Positions 44,684 through 53,645 of a stretch of DNA of 64,000 nt are shown here, in pieces. Position numbers and translations under genes: made by a program. This stretch comes from Asanoa sp040676615 (GTDB lineage: Bacteria; Actinomycetota; Actinomycetes; Mycobacteriales; Micromonosporaceae), in the NCBI RefSeq assembly GCF_040676615.1, contig NZ_JBFAPI010000024.1, positions 1-64,000 of the forward strand. The letters are read 5' to 3'. Every line of letters starts with the position of its first letter. Within the stretch, counting starts at the first letter, position 1. The notes under the pieces were generated by a model, which saw only the letters and a list, made by a program, of their open reading frames with translations, made no database searches and was not told where the DNA came from.

Positions 44684-45112
44684 TCAGTGCTCGGCGGTAC
44701 GCCGCGTCCCGGTGTAGTACTCGAAGATCAGGCCGCAGGCGGCCATGATGACTGAGATCAACCCGATGGCCAGCAACCAGACCTGCCAGAACACCAGGCC
44801 CAGGCCGGCGATCGTGGCCGCCAGGGCGAGCCCGAACGGCCAGTAGCTGCCCGGGCTGAAGAAGCCGATCTCGCCCGCGCCGTCGGCGATCTCACCGTCG
44901 GACCGGTCTTCCGGACGGGGCTCGATGCGCCGGCTGACGAACCAGAAGAACCCGCCGCACATCGTCGTGAGCAGGAAGCTCAGCGCGAGCGCGACCGTGC
45001 CGACCCAGTCGATGCCGCCCGTGCTCGCGCCGTTGGTCCAGAACGCGTAGACGAACGTGGCCGTGAACAGGAAGGCGGAGATGACGCTGAACAGTTTCCA
45101 TTCGGTGCGCAT
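44684..45112 (-). CDS. ctaF: Cytochrome c oxidase subunit IV, actinobacterial
   Basis: 142 residues with four membrane segments (about 7-25, 37-60, 92-112, 114-134). The opening MRTEWKLFSVISAFLFTATF and the motif GFFSPGSYWPFGLALA are typical of CtaF. Structural subunit of the aa3 oxidase. ATG at 45112, nine bases after the ctaC stop. Confidence 0.93.
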   Translation of the reverse strand: MRTEWKLFSVISAFLFTATFVYAFWTNGASTGGIDWVGTVALALSFLLTTMCGGFFWFVSRRIEPRPEDRSDGEIADGAGEIGFFSPGSYWPFGLALAATIAGLGLVFWQVWLLAIGLISVIMAACGLIFEYYTGTRRTAEH

Positions 45113-45121
45113 GGCGGCCTC

Positions 45122-46045
45122 TCAGCTCCCCGTGCCGGCGGCGGTGCCGCCCGGGTTGAAGTTCGACAGGTCACGCCGCGTCGGGAAGGGCGACGTGGTC
45201 GACGCCAGCGGATCCTGGCCGATCGACTGGAGGGCCTGCTGGGTGCTCTGCCCGGCCTGCTTGGCGGCGAGGAACTTGTCGTAGTCGTCGCCGGAGACGG
45301 CGCGCAGCTCGAAGTTCATCATCGAGTGGTAGGTGCCGCAGAGCTCGGCGCAGCGGCCGACGTAGGCGCCCGTCTGGTCGATCGTGACCTCGAAGACGTT
45401 GCGCACGTTGCCGGGGAACACGTCGCGCTTGAAGAGCAGCTCCGGCACCCAGAACGAGTGGATGACGTCGCGGCTGGTCTCTTCGAACCGGATCGTGCGG
45501 CCGGTCGGCAGCACCAGCACCGGGATGACCTCCGTGGTGCCCAGCGTGGACGTGACGGTCTTGCCCACGCGGCCGTTCTCGGTCGGGCCGTCCTGGTAGT
45601 TGAACTGCCAGTTCCACTTGAACGCCTCGACCTCGACGGTCACGGCCGGGTTGGCGGTCTGCTTGTTGACGTCGGTCTGCACGATCGCCGTGTAGTAGAA
45701 GAGCACCGAGACGACCAGCACCGGCGCGATCGTGTAGAGGAACTCCATCGGCATGTTGAACCGGGTCTGCACCGGCAGCTTCTCGCCCCGCTTGCGGTAG
45801 CGGATCACGCACCAGAAGATCAGGCCCCAGACGAACACGCCGACGATCAGCGCCGCGACGACGGAACCGATCCACAGGTCGTACATCCGCTTGGACTGCT
45901 CGGTGATGCCGTTCTGCGGCCAACCGAAACCGTCGACGTGACTGCCGACGTCACAACCGGACAGCAGCACCAGCAGCGCACCGGTGACGCCGAGGGCGGC
46001 CAGCCGGACGGCTGTCGGCCGCGCTTTCGAACGCTTAGCGGACAC
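45122..46045 (-). CDS. ctaC: Cytochrome c oxidase subunit II
   Basis: 307 residues. Lipoprotein signal with LSGC (Cys31), two membrane helices (about 57-80 and 102-121), and a periplasmic-side CuA domain: aromatic electron path FKWNWQFNY, ligands His196 (DVIHSFW), Cys232, Cys236, His240 and Met243 (CAELCGTYHSMM). Accepts electrons from the QcrC heme. GTG start at 46045 with AGGAC eight bases upstream. In many actinobacteria ctaD follows; here ctaF follows directly. Confidence 0.95.
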   Translation of the reverse strand: MSAKRSKARPTAVRLAALGVTGALLVLLSGCDVGSHVDGFGWPQNGITEQSKRMYDLWIGSVVAALIVGVFVWGLIFWCVIRYRKRGEKLPVQTRFNMPMEFLYTIAPVLVVSVLFYYTAIVQTDVNKQTANPAVTVEVEAFKWNWQFNYQDGPTENGRVGKTVTSTLGTTEVIPVLVLPTGRTIRFEETSRDVIHSFWVPELLFKRDVFPGNVRNVFEVTIDQTGAYVGRCAELCGTYHSMMNFELRAVSGDDYDKFLAAKQAGQSTQQALQSIGQDPLASTTSPFPTRRDLSNFNPGGTAAGTGS

Positions 46046-46144
46046 CTTGTGGTCCTGCCCCTCTCGTACCTGCCGTCACCGACGGTCGCAGATTACTCGA
46101 CCAAGGTCCGCACAGCGCTCCGGGGGTCGGCGCGCCGCCGGGGA

Positions 46145-46150
46145 TAACGT
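46145..46150 (+). promoter_or_regulatory. Candidate -10 box of cysteine desulfurase gene
   Basis: TAACGT fits the TANNNT consensus and ends six bases before GTG 46157, the spacing expected for a leaderless transcript. No clear -35 element. Confidence 0.4.
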
Positions 46151-46156
46151 TTGATC

Positions 46157-47296
46157 GTGGGGGTTACCGAGGCCTACTTCGACACCGCGAGCGCCGCGCC
46201 GCTGCATCCGGCCGCACGGCAGGCACTGGCCGCCGCGCTCGACGACGGTTGGGCCGACCCGGCCCGGCTCTACTCGCGCGCCCGGCGGGCCCGCCAACTG
46301 CTCGACGCGGCGCGCGGGGCAACGGCCGAGATCCTGGGGGTACGCCCGGACGAGGTGTCGTTCACCGCCGGTGGGACGGCGGCGGCCCACACGGCCGTGC
46401 TCGGCGGGCTGGCCGGGCGGGCCCGGGCCGGCACCGGCTTCGCGCACTCGGCGATCGAACACTCCGCGGTGCTGCACGCGGCCGAACTACACGTCGCGGG
46501 CGGCGGAAGCGTGCGCGAGGTCGGCGTCGACCGCGCCGGCCGGGTCGACCTGGCGGCGTTCAGGGCGGCCGTGGCCGCGCCCGGCACGGCGCTGGCCGCG
46601 CTGATCAGCGCCAGCCACGAGGTCGGCACCGTGCAACCCGTCGCGGCGGCGGCAGAGGCCTGCGGCGAGCACGGCGTGCCGCTCTATGTGGACGCCGCGC
46701 AGTCGGTCGGGCGCGTTCCGGTGCCGGACGGCTGGTCGCTGCTCACCGCAAGTGCCCACAAATGGGGCGGACCGCCCGGGATCGGCCTGCTGGTCGTGCG
46801 CAAGGGCACCCGATTCCTGCCTCCCGGCCCGGCCGGCGAACGCACCGACCGCACCAACGACCTGCCGGGGGTGGTGGCCGCGGCGGCCGCACTGCGGGCC
46901 GCGACGACCGAGGCGGCGGCGCTGGCCGACCGGCACGGCGGGCTGGTCGACCGGATCCGGTCCACGGTGGCCGCGACGGTGCCCGATGTGGAGGTGGTCG
47001 GCGACCCGGTCGACCGGCTGCCACACCTGGTGACGTTCTCCTGCCTCTACGTCGATGGCGAGGCGCTGCTGCACGCCCTGGACCGGCGCGGCTTCGCCGT
47101 GTCCTCGGGCTCGTCGTGCACGAGTTCGACGCTGACGCCCAGCCACGTGCTGGTCGCGATGGGTGTGCTGTCACACGGCAACGTGCGGATCTCGCTGCAC
47201 CGGGACAGCACCGACGCTGACGTCGACCGGTTCCTGGCCGAACTGCCGGGCATCGTCGCCGACCTTCGGGCCGAGGCCGGGGTGGTGAGCCTGTGA
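46157..47296 (+). CDS. Cysteine desulfurase (NifS/IscS type)
   Basis: About 379 residues. PLP enzyme that takes sulfur from cysteine. Lys202 in SAHKWGG binds PLP; YVDAAQSVG holds the PLP-ring Asp; catalytic Cys321 lies in SSGSSCTSS. The frame also offers TTG at 46151, but GTG 46157 fits a TAACGT -10 box and leaderless start. Its TGA overlaps the GTG of a TusA-like gene (GTGA), so sulfur is probably passed to that protein. Confidence 0.92.
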   Translation: MGVTEAYFDTASAAPLHPAARQALAAALDDGWADPARLYSRARRARQLLDAARGATAEILGVRPDEVSFTAGGTAAAHTAVLGGLAGRARAGTGFAHSAIEHSAVLHAAELHVAGGGSVREVGVDRAGRVDLAAFRAAVAAPGTALAALISASHEVGTVQPVAAAAEACGEHGVPLYVDAAQSVGRVPVPDGWSLLTASAHKWGGPPGIGLLVVRKGTRFLPPGPAGERTDRTNDLPGVVAAAAALRAATTEAAALADRHGGLVDRIRSTVAATVPDVEVVGDPVDRLPHLVTFSCLYVDGEALLHALDRRGFAVSSGSSCTSSTLTPSHVLVAMGVLSHGNVRISLHRDSTDADVDRFLAELPGIVADLRAEAGVVSL

Positions 47297-47511
47297 TCTT
47301 GGAGACACTCGACTGCCGCGGCCAGCGCTGCCCGCTGCCGGTGATCGCGCTGGCCCGCCGCCTGCCGGACCTGCCGGTCGGTGGCACGCTGCGGGTGCTG
47401 GCCGACGATCCGGCCGCGGCGAGCGACATCCCGGCCTGGTGCCGGATGCGCGGCCAGCACTACGCGGGCTCCCCCGCGCCGCACGCCTTCGACGTGCGGC
47501 GCGAAAGCTAG
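47293..47511 (+). CDS. TusA/SirA-like sulfur carrier
   Basis: 72 residues. Begins ETLDCRGQRCPLPVIAL, the C-P-x-P motif of TusA proteins, with the second Cys as the persulfide carrier. A cysteine later (WCRMRG) is extra. Coupled to the cysteine desulfurase upstream. Target unknown: thiolation of tRNA or cofactor synthesis are both possible. Its stop shares CTAG with the convergent ATPase gene. Confidence 0.88.
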   Translation: MILETLDCRGQRCPLPVIALARRLPDLPVGGTLRVLADDPAAASDIPAWCRMRGQHYAGSPAPHAFDVRRES

Positions 47512-48011
47512 TCGCGGATCCAGGACAGGGTGCCGTCCAGCGGGTCGCCGGCGATCGAGGTGTCGACGACCAGGCGGCGGCCGATGTAGGGCTCGTACTC
47601 GCCCATCCGGAGCACGACCTGCTCCCAGTTGGGGTTGGTCGGGGCCGCGGCGTGCCGGGCCTCGACGCGGCGCCGGTGCTCGGCCATGTCGGCGCACCAG
47701 ACCTCGACGACCCGCAGCGCCGCGCCCGTCCGTTCGCAGAGCACCGGCCAGTTGGCGCGCGCCGCGGCGACGCCGTTGACCGCGTCGACGACCACGTCGA
47801 GCCCAAGCCCGAGTTGGGCCTCGGCGAGCGCGGCGACGACGCCGTACGCCGCGACGCCGGGCCGCTTCTCGACGATCTCGTGCCCGCGCAGCACCCGATC
47901 GACCGCGTCGACGGCGAGCACGGGCGCGCGCAGCGCTCCGCCGACCCGCGCCGCGAGGGTGCTCTTGCCGACCCCGGGCAGGCCGGCGAAGACGACCAGC
48001 CGGGGGTTCAC
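47508..48011 (-). CDS. AAA-family ATP-binding protein/small kinase
   Basis: 167 residues. P-loop VVFAGLPGVGKSTLAARV at the start, then ALDVVVDAVNG-like strand and a lid with EHRRRVEAR, ending VVDTSIAGDPLDGTL. Looks like a small metabolite or nucleoside kinase of the AAA_33/zeta-toxin-like type; no substrate can be named. GTG at 48011 overlaps the adoK stop (GTGA). Confidence 0.8.
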   Translation of the reverse strand: MNPRLVVFAGLPGVGKSTLAARVGGALRAPVLAVDAVDRVLRGHEIVEKRPGVAAYGVVAALAEAQLGLGLDVVVDAVNGVAAARANWPVLCERTGAALRVVEVWCADMAEHRRRVEARHAAAPTNPNWEQVVLRMGEYEPYIGRRLVVDTSIAGDPLDGTLSWIRD

Positions 48012-48985
48012 CCCTGCAGGTGCGGGCGCACGTCGTCGGCGGCCTCGTGCCCGTAGGAGTCGCCCAGCCGCTTGAGGAAGATCTCGGGGCGCAGTTCGTA
48101 CTCCTGGCCGCCGGCGCCCTCGAGGACGAGGCCGGCGAGCAGCGAACCGATCTGCGCGGAGCGCTCCAGGTCGAGGCCCCACGACAGGCCGGCGAAGAAA
48201 CCGGCCCGGAAGCCGTCGCCGACACCGGTCGGGTCGACCGGCTGCACGTCGCGGGCGATCGGGACGTGGATCCGCTCCAGGTTCTTACCGGTGATCTCGA
48301 CGCCGTTCTTGCCCAGCGTGGTCACCCGCACCTGCACCCGGTCGAGCACCTCGGCGTCGGTCAGGCCGGTCTTGCTCTCCAGCAGCGACTTCTCGTAGTC
48401 GTTGGTGAGCAGGTAGGCGGCGCCGTCGATGAGGCCGAGGATGTCGTCGCCGCCCATCCGGGCGAGCTGCTGCGACGGGTCGGCCGCGAACCGGTAGCCG
48501 CGGTCACGGCACTCCTGCGAGTGGCGCACCATGCCGGCCGGGTCGTCGGCGCTGATCAGCACCAGGTCGAAGCCGCCGACCCGGTCACTGGCCGGTGCCA
48601 GCTCGATGTTGCGGGCCTCGCTCATCGCGCCCGCGTAGAAGGAGGCGATCTGACACATGTCCTCGTCGGTGGTGCAGACGAAGCGCGCCGTGTGCAGCAC
48701 CTCGGAGACGTGCACCGAGTCGCAGTCGACGCCGTGCCGCTCCAGCCAGGCCCGGTAGTCGTCGAAGTCGGTGCCCACCGCGCCGATCAGCACGGGGTGC
48801 AGGCCGAGCCGCGCCATCCCGAACGCGATGTTGGCCGCCACCCCGCCGCGCCGCACCACCAGGTCGTCGATGAGGAACGAGAGCGACACCTTGTGAAGCT
48901 GGTCGGCGATCAGCTGGTCGGCGAACCGACCGGGGAAATGCATGAGGTGGTCGGTGGCGATCGAGCCGCTAACGGCGATCTTCAT
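48008..48985 (-). CDS. adoK: PfkB-family adenosine kinase
   Basis: 325 residues. Ribokinase fold with SGSIATDHLMHFPGRFADQL and HKVSLSFLIDDLVVRRGG at the N-terminus and DPTGVGDGFRAGF with catalytic Asp257. The whole protein strongly recalls the mycobacterial adenosine kinase Rv2202c, including SFYAGAMSEARNI and FAADPSQQLAR. Phosphorylates adenosine for salvage. Its place between ctaC and an ErpA-like gene is the same as in mycobacteria. ATG at 48985. Confidence 0.92.
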   Translation of the reverse strand: MKIAVSGSIATDHLMHFPGRFADQLIADQLHKVSLSFLIDDLVVRRGGVAANIAFGMARLGLHPVLIGAVGTDFDDYRAWLERHGVDCDSVHVSEVLHTARFVCTTDEDMCQIASFYAGAMSEARNIELAPASDRVGGFDLVLISADDPAGMVRHSQECRDRGYRFAADPSQQLARMGGDDILGLIDGAAYLLTNDYEKSLLESKTGLTDAEVLDRVQVRVTTLGKNGVEITGKNLERIHVPIARDVQPVDPTGVGDGFRAGFFAGLSWGLDLERSAQIGSLLAGLVLEGAGGQEYELRPEIFLKRLGDSYGHEAADDVRPHLQG

Positions 48986-49054
48986 GTGGGCCCTCGGGGT
49001 CGGTGGACGGGTTGCAGCGCGGGGTAGCTTACCGGCCGGTCAGACACGACGAAC

Positions 49055-49079
49055 GGGACCGCCAGAAGAAGGCGGCCCC
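49055..49079 (-). terminator. Terminator hairpin after ErpA-like gene
   Basis: GGGACCGCC and GGCGGCCCC pair around a seven-base AGAAGAA loop with one mismatch. It lies about 40 bases beyond the stop of the minus-strand iron-sulfur carrier gene and upstream of adoK. Confidence 0.6.
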
Positions 49080-49117
49080 GCTCGATTGTCGGCTAGCTAC
49101 AGCTGAAGGGTTGCGGC

Positions 49118-49483
49118 TTAGTGGAAGGAGTCGCCGCAGGCGCAGGAGTTCTGCGCGTTGGGGTTGTCGATCGTGAAGCCCTGCGCGTCGATCCGGTCGG
49201 CGAAGTCGATGGTGGCGCCGGCCAGGTAGGGCGCGCTCATCCGGTCGACGACGACCTCGACACCGCCGAAGTCGTTGACGATGTCACCGTCGAGCGAGCG
49301 CTCGTCGAAGAAGAGCTGGTAACGCAGGCCGGAACAGCCACCGGGCTGCACGGCCACGCGGAGCCGGAGGTCGTCGCGGCCTTCCTGCTCGATCAGGGCC
49401 TTCACCTTCACCGCCGCGAAGTCGGTGAGGACGACGGTCGTAGCCGTGGTCTCGGCCGACCCGGTCTGCGCTGAAGTGGTCAC
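49118..49483 (-). CDS. erpA: HesB/IscA/ErpA-type iron-sulfur carrier
   Basis: 121 residues. A-type carrier with the three conserved cysteines: PGGCSGLRYQ and NSCACGDSFH at the C-terminus. Carries an iron-sulfur cluster to apoproteins; bc1 Rieske protein and NadA in this window are plausible clients. GTG at 49483 with AGGGAGA seven bases before it. The family symbol is by similarity and synteny with Rv2204c. Confidence 0.92.
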   Translation of the reverse strand: MTTSAQTGSAETTATTVVLTDFAAVKVKALIEQEGRDDLRLRVAVQPGGCSGLRYQLFFDERSLDGDIVNDFGGVEVVVDRMSAPYLAGATIDFADRIDAQGFTIDNPNAQNSCACGDSFH

Positions 49484-49631
49484 GTGGGATCTCCCTGCTC
49501 GCTGCGATCGCCGGTCCCTCGGACCAACGTGGTCTCTGGGACCAACGCTAGCCCGTTGGCCGGGCATTCCCCATCAGGGTCTCCAGCAAATCTTACCGCC
49601 GGGGCGGTTCCGGGGCCGGATGAGGGCAATG

Positions 49632-50759
49632 TCACTGCCTGGACCATTGGCGGGCGAGTCGCGAAGCGAGTTCGCGCAGGCCATCGGCCGGGCGGGCCAT
49701 CGCCTGGGCCTCGTCGCCGAAGTGGTCGACCAGGCTGTAGGTCTCGGTCACCCCGGCGTTGGCGGCTTCCCGGCGCCCGGTGGTGACCCGGCCGGCCAGC
49801 ACCACGCAGGGCAGACCCCGGTCGCGGGCGCCGCCGGCCACTCCGGCGACCACCTTGCCGCGCAGCGACTGGTGGTCGAACGAGCCCTCGCCGGTGATCA
49901 CCAGGTCGGCGGCGTCGAGCGCCGTTTCCAGCCCGATCATCCTGGTCACGAGGCCGATGCCCGATTCGCAGCGGCCGCCGAGGGCGAGGATGGCCGCGCC
50001 GAGGCCACCGGCGGCGCCGGCACCGGGCAGCGCCGCGAGGTCCGGCGGACACGCCGGCAGGTCCTTCACGAGTACGCCGGCGAAACGCTCCAGCGCGGCG
50101 TCGAGCAGCAGGACGTCGGCGCGGTCGGCGCCCTTCTGCGGTCCGTAGACGCTGGACGCGCCGTGCAGCCCGGTCAGCGGGTTGTCGACGTCGGTGGCCC
50201 CGACCAGGGTGGCGCCGCGGGTCATCGGGACGGCGCCGAGCCGGTCGGCGTGTGCCAGCGCGGCACCGCCGTAGGGCAGCGCGGCACCGGTCGCGTCCAG
50301 CGGCGCGGCGCCCAGGGCGGCCAGCATGCCGGCGCCGCCGTCGTTGGTGGCCGAGCCGCCGAGGCCGATCACGACGGTCCGGGCGCCGGCCTCGACCGCG
50401 GCCAGGATCAGCACGCCCAGGCCGTACGACGTGGTGATTTTGGGGTCCCGCTCGGAGCTTTCGAGCAGATGCAGCCCGCACGCCTGGGCGCTCTCCACGT
50501 ACGCCGTCCGACGGTCCTGGCTGAGCAGCACCTGCGCGTCGACCGGGCGGCCCAGCGGGTCGGTAGTGCGCACCGGGAGCAGGGTGCCGCCGACCGGCCC
50601 GGCCAGCACCTCGACGAACCCCGGGCCGCCGTCGGAGAGCGGGCGCGCGGTCAGTTCGTCGCCGGGCGCCTGCTCCCGCCAGCCGGCGACGACCGCCTCC
50701 GCCACCGCGGGTGCGCCGAGCGTGCCGGCGAACTTGTCAGGGCAGACCAGAATCCGCAT
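49632..50759 (-). CDS. Glycerate kinase (GarK/GlxK family)
   Basis: 375 residues. RILVCPDKFAGTL at the start, RPLSDGGPGFVEVL, IGLGGSATNDGGAGML, and ITGEGSFDHQSLRGK are all characteristic. Phosphorylates D-glycerate with ATP. The normally conserved DGGEGT motif is DGGPGF here, a small deviation. ATG at 50759 rather than the longer frame, giving the normal N-terminus. Corresponds to Rv2205c by position. Confidence 0.93.
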   Translation of the reverse strand: MRILVCPDKFAGTLGAPAVAEAVVAGWREQAPGDELTARPLSDGGPGFVEVLAGPVGGTLLPVRTTDPLGRPVDAQVLLSQDRRTAYVESAQACGLHLLESSERDPKITTSYGLGVLILAAVEAGARTVVIGLGGSATNDGGAGMLAALGAAPLDATGAALPYGGAALAHADRLGAVPMTRGATLVGATDVDNPLTGLHGASSVYGPQKGADRADVLLLDAALERFAGVLVKDLPACPPDLAALPGAGAAGGLGAAILALGGRCESGIGLVTRMIGLETALDAADLVITGEGSFDHQSLRGKVVAGVAGGARDRGLPCVVLAGRVTTGRREAANAGVTETYSLVDHFGDEAQAMARPADGLRELASRLARQWSRQ

Positions 50760-50827
50760 CAGGGCAGTGTGACAGCCCACAGCGCCCGGTCCATCGAGGG
50801 CGGGCGCCGCGGTGGGAAGATTGACAG

Positions 50828-51997
50828 GTGACGTCGACCTGGACCGAACCCGCCAACACGGCGACCGCCCTGCTGCTGCTGGGGCGTGGCGCCGACCCGT
50901 CGTCGGAGAAGGGCGTCGACTGCCCGGGCGAACTGCCCGCGCCGAGCGACCCCGATCTCGTGGCCCGCGCCACCGCCGCCAAGGCGAAGCTCGGGTCGAA
51001 GGTTTTCGTCCTCGGCCACCACTACCAGCGTGACGAGGTCATCCAGTTCGCCGATGTGACCGGCGACTCGTTCAAGCTGGCGCGCGAGGCCGCCGCCCGG
51101 CCCGACGCCGAATACATCGTGTTCTGCGGCGTGCACTTCATGGCCGAGTCCGCCGACATCCTCACCACCGACGCGCAGAAGGTGATCCTGCCCGACCTGG
51201 CCGCGGGTTGCTCGATGGCCGACATGGCACAGCTCCAGCAGGTCGAGGCGGCCTGGGAGGCGCTGGTCGACGCCGGTGTGGCCGACTCGACGGTGCCGGT
51301 CACCTACATGAACTCGTCGGCCGACATCAAGGGCTTCGTCGGCCGCCACGGTGGCGTCGTCTGCACCTCGTCCAATGCCAAGACGGCGCTGACCTGGGCG
51401 TTCGAGCGCGGCCAGCGGGTGCTCTTCCTGCCCGACCAGCACCTCGGCCGCAACACCGGCGTGCTGGAGATGGGTTTCGACGCCGACGACTGCCTGCTCT
51501 ACGACCCGCACAAGCCCAGCGGCGGCTTGACCCAGGCCCAGCTCGGCGAGGCCAAGATGCTGCTCTGGCGCGGGCACTGCTCGGTGCACGGGCGGTTCAC
51601 CAAGTCGTCCGTCGACGAGGTGCGGATGCGGGTGCCGGGCGTCAACGTGCTGGTCCACCCCGAGTGCCGCTACGACGTGGTGACGGCGGCCGACTACGTC
51701 GGTTCGACCGAATACATCATCAAGACGATCGAAAACGCGCCGGCCGGCTCGGCGTGGGCGGTCGGCACCGAGCTCAACCTGGTTCGCCGGCTCGGGCTCG
51801 CGCACCCCGACAAGCAGATCATGTTCCTCGACCGCACGGTCTGCTACTGCTCGACGATGAACCGCATCGACCTGCCCCACCTGGTGTGGGCGCTCGAGGA
51901 GCTCGTCGAGGGCCGGCTGGTCAACCAGATCACGGTCGATCCGAAGACCGCCGCGGAGGCGCGGTCCGCGCTGGACCAGATGCTCGCCCTGCCATAA
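50828..51997 (+). CDS. nadA: Quinolinate synthase A
   Basis: 389 residues. Condenses iminoaspartate and dihydroxyacetone phosphate to quinolinate for NAD synthesis. VLGHHYQRDEVIQFAD, GVHFMAESADIL, the cluster cysteines in LAAGCSMADM, HPECRYDVV, and CYCSTMNRI. GTG start at 50828. nadB and nadC are not adjacent, so its aspartate oxidase partner must be elsewhere. Divergent from glycerate kinase. Confidence 0.95.
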   Translation: MTSTWTEPANTATALLLLGRGADPSSEKGVDCPGELPAPSDPDLVARATAAKAKLGSKVFVLGHHYQRDEVIQFADVTGDSFKLAREAAARPDAEYIVFCGVHFMAESADILTTDAQKVILPDLAAGCSMADMAQLQQVEAAWEALVDAGVADSTVPVTYMNSSADIKGFVGRHGGVVCTSSNAKTALTWAFERGQRVLFLPDQHLGRNTGVLEMGFDADDCLLYDPHKPSGGLTQAQLGEAKMLLWRGHCSVHGRFTKSSVDEVRMRVPGVNVLVHPECRYDVVTAADYVGSTEYIIKTIENAPAGSAWAVGTELNLVRRLGLAHPDKQIMFLDRTVCYCSTMNRIDLPHLVWALEELVEGRLVNQITVDPKTAAEARSALDQMLALP

Positions 51998-52183
51998 CTG
52001 TCAGTGGCGCCCGGCATTACCGGGTGCCACAGTCGTCCTGATTTCGTGCCAGACAACCCGGTGTATGTGGCCCCACGCCCATCACCGAGCGCTATGCTGC
52101 CCGGGCGCCACTCCCGATCAACCCGCGATACCGCGCAAGGGTTACGGCCCTCCGACGGATCGCTGCCGCTCCCGGAGGTTGCC

Positions 52184-53539
52184 TTGCCCGATGACGTCCT
52201 GGTCGTACACGGCGGCACGCCCCTGCACGGTCAGATCCGGGTCCGCGGAGCCAAGAACCTCGTCTCCAAGGCGATGGTGGCCGCGCTGCTCGGTGACGAG
52301 CCGAGCCGGTTGTTCGACGTGCCCCGGATCCGCGACGTCGAGGTGGTGCGCGGCCTGCTCGGCGTGCACGGCGTGAAGGTGACCGACGGCGCCGAAGACG
52401 GCGAGCTGATCCTCGACCCGGCCAACGTCGAGCGCGCGTCGACCGACGAGATCAACGTGCACGCCGGCTCGAGCCGCATCCCGATCCTGTTCTGCGGCCC
52501 GCTGCTGCACCGCCTCGGCCACGCGTTCATCCCCGACCTGGGCGGCTGCCACATCGGCCCGCGCCCGATCGACTTCCACATCCAGGCGCTGCGCGAGTTC
52601 GGCGCGGTCGTCGACAAGACGCCCGAGGGCATGCACCTGACCGCGCCCGCGGGCCTGCACGGCACCAAGTTCGAGCTGCCCTACCCCAGCGTCGGCGCGA
52701 CCGAGCAGGTGCTGCTGACCGCGGTGCTCGCCAACGGCGTCACCGAACTGCGCAACGCGGCCGTCGAGCCGGAGATCATCGACCTGATCTGCGTCCTGCA
52801 GAAGATGGGCGCGATCATCACGGTGCACACCGACCGGGTGATCGAGATCGAGGGCGTGCCGCGGCTGAGCGGCTACACCCACCGCCCGATCCCCGACCGG
52901 ATCGAGGCGGCGTCGTGGGCCGCGGCCGCCCTGGCCACCCGCGGCGAGATCGAGGTGCTCGGCGCGGAGCAGGTCGACATGATGACGTTCCTCAACGTCT
53001 TCCGCTCGATCGGCGGCGAATACAAGGTGACCGACACGCTGCCGCCGCGGGCCGGTTCGCCGGGCACCGAGGGCGGCATCCGGTTCTGGCACCCGGGCGG
53101 CGAGCTGCGCGCGGTGGCGCTGGAGACCGACGTACACCCCGGGTTCATGACCGACTGGCAGCAGCCCCTGGTGGTCGCGCTGACCCAGGCGCGGGGCCTG
53201 TCGATCGTCCACGAGACGGTGTACGAGCAGCGCCTGGGCTACACCGAGGCGCTCAACACGATGGGTGCGACGATCCAGGTCTACCGCGACTGCCTGGGCG
53301 GCACCCCGTGCCGGTTCGGTCGGCGCAACTTCAAGCACTCCGCGGTGATCGCCGGCCCGTCCAAGCTGCACGCGGCCGACCTGGTCATCCCCGACCTGCG
53401 GGCCGGGTTCAGCCACCTGATCGCGGCGCTGGCGGCGGAGGGAACCTCCCGGGTCTACGGAGTCGACCTGATCAACCGGGGCTACGAAGACTTCGAGAAC
53501 AAGCTGTCGGCGCTCGGGGCGCACGTCGAGCGTCCTTGA
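52184..53539 (+). CDS. murA: UDP-GlcNAc 1-carboxyvinyltransferase
   Basis: 451 residues. First committed step of peptidoglycan synthesis. Catalytic Cys122 in LGGCHIGPRPID, and Lys24-Asn25 in RGAKN for substrate binding. The Cys is present, so fosfomycin sensitivity of the enzyme is expected. The frame is open from 52004, but TTG at 52184 with GGAGG five bases upstream gives the usual N-terminus (DDVLVVHGG). A terminator follows. Confidence 0.93.
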   Translation: MPDDVLVVHGGTPLHGQIRVRGAKNLVSKAMVAALLGDEPSRLFDVPRIRDVEVVRGLLGVHGVKVTDGAEDGELILDPANVERASTDEINVHAGSSRIPILFCGPLLHRLGHAFIPDLGGCHIGPRPIDFHIQALREFGAVVDKTPEGMHLTAPAGLHGTKFELPYPSVGATEQVLLTAVLANGVTELRNAAVEPEIIDLICVLQKMGAIITVHTDRVIEIEGVPRLSGYTHRPIPDRIEAASWAAAALATRGEIEVLGAEQVDMMTFLNVFRSIGGEYKVTDTLPPRAGSPGTEGGIRFWHPGGELRAVALETDVHPGFMTDWQQPLVVALTQARGLSIVHETVYEQRLGYTEALNTMGATIQVYRDCLGGTPCRFGRRNFKHSAVIAGPSKLHAADLVIPDLRAGFSHLIAALAAEGTSRVYGVDLINRGYEDFENKLSALGAHVERP

Positions 53540-53557
53540 CGCTTAATTGATTGACGT

Positions 53558-53589
53558 ACGACGAGCCGATCTTGGGGTCGGCTCGTCGT
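53558..53589 (+). terminator. Terminator hairpin after murA
   Basis: Perfect 12-bp stem ACGACGAGCCGA/TCGGCTCGTCGT with an eight-base loop, about 20 bases after the murA stop. Confidence 0.85.
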
Positions 53590-53645
53590 CGTGCGGTGGG
53601 CTTGGCTAACCTTCGTGTAAGCGCCGCGCCGCAGAAGGGCATCCC

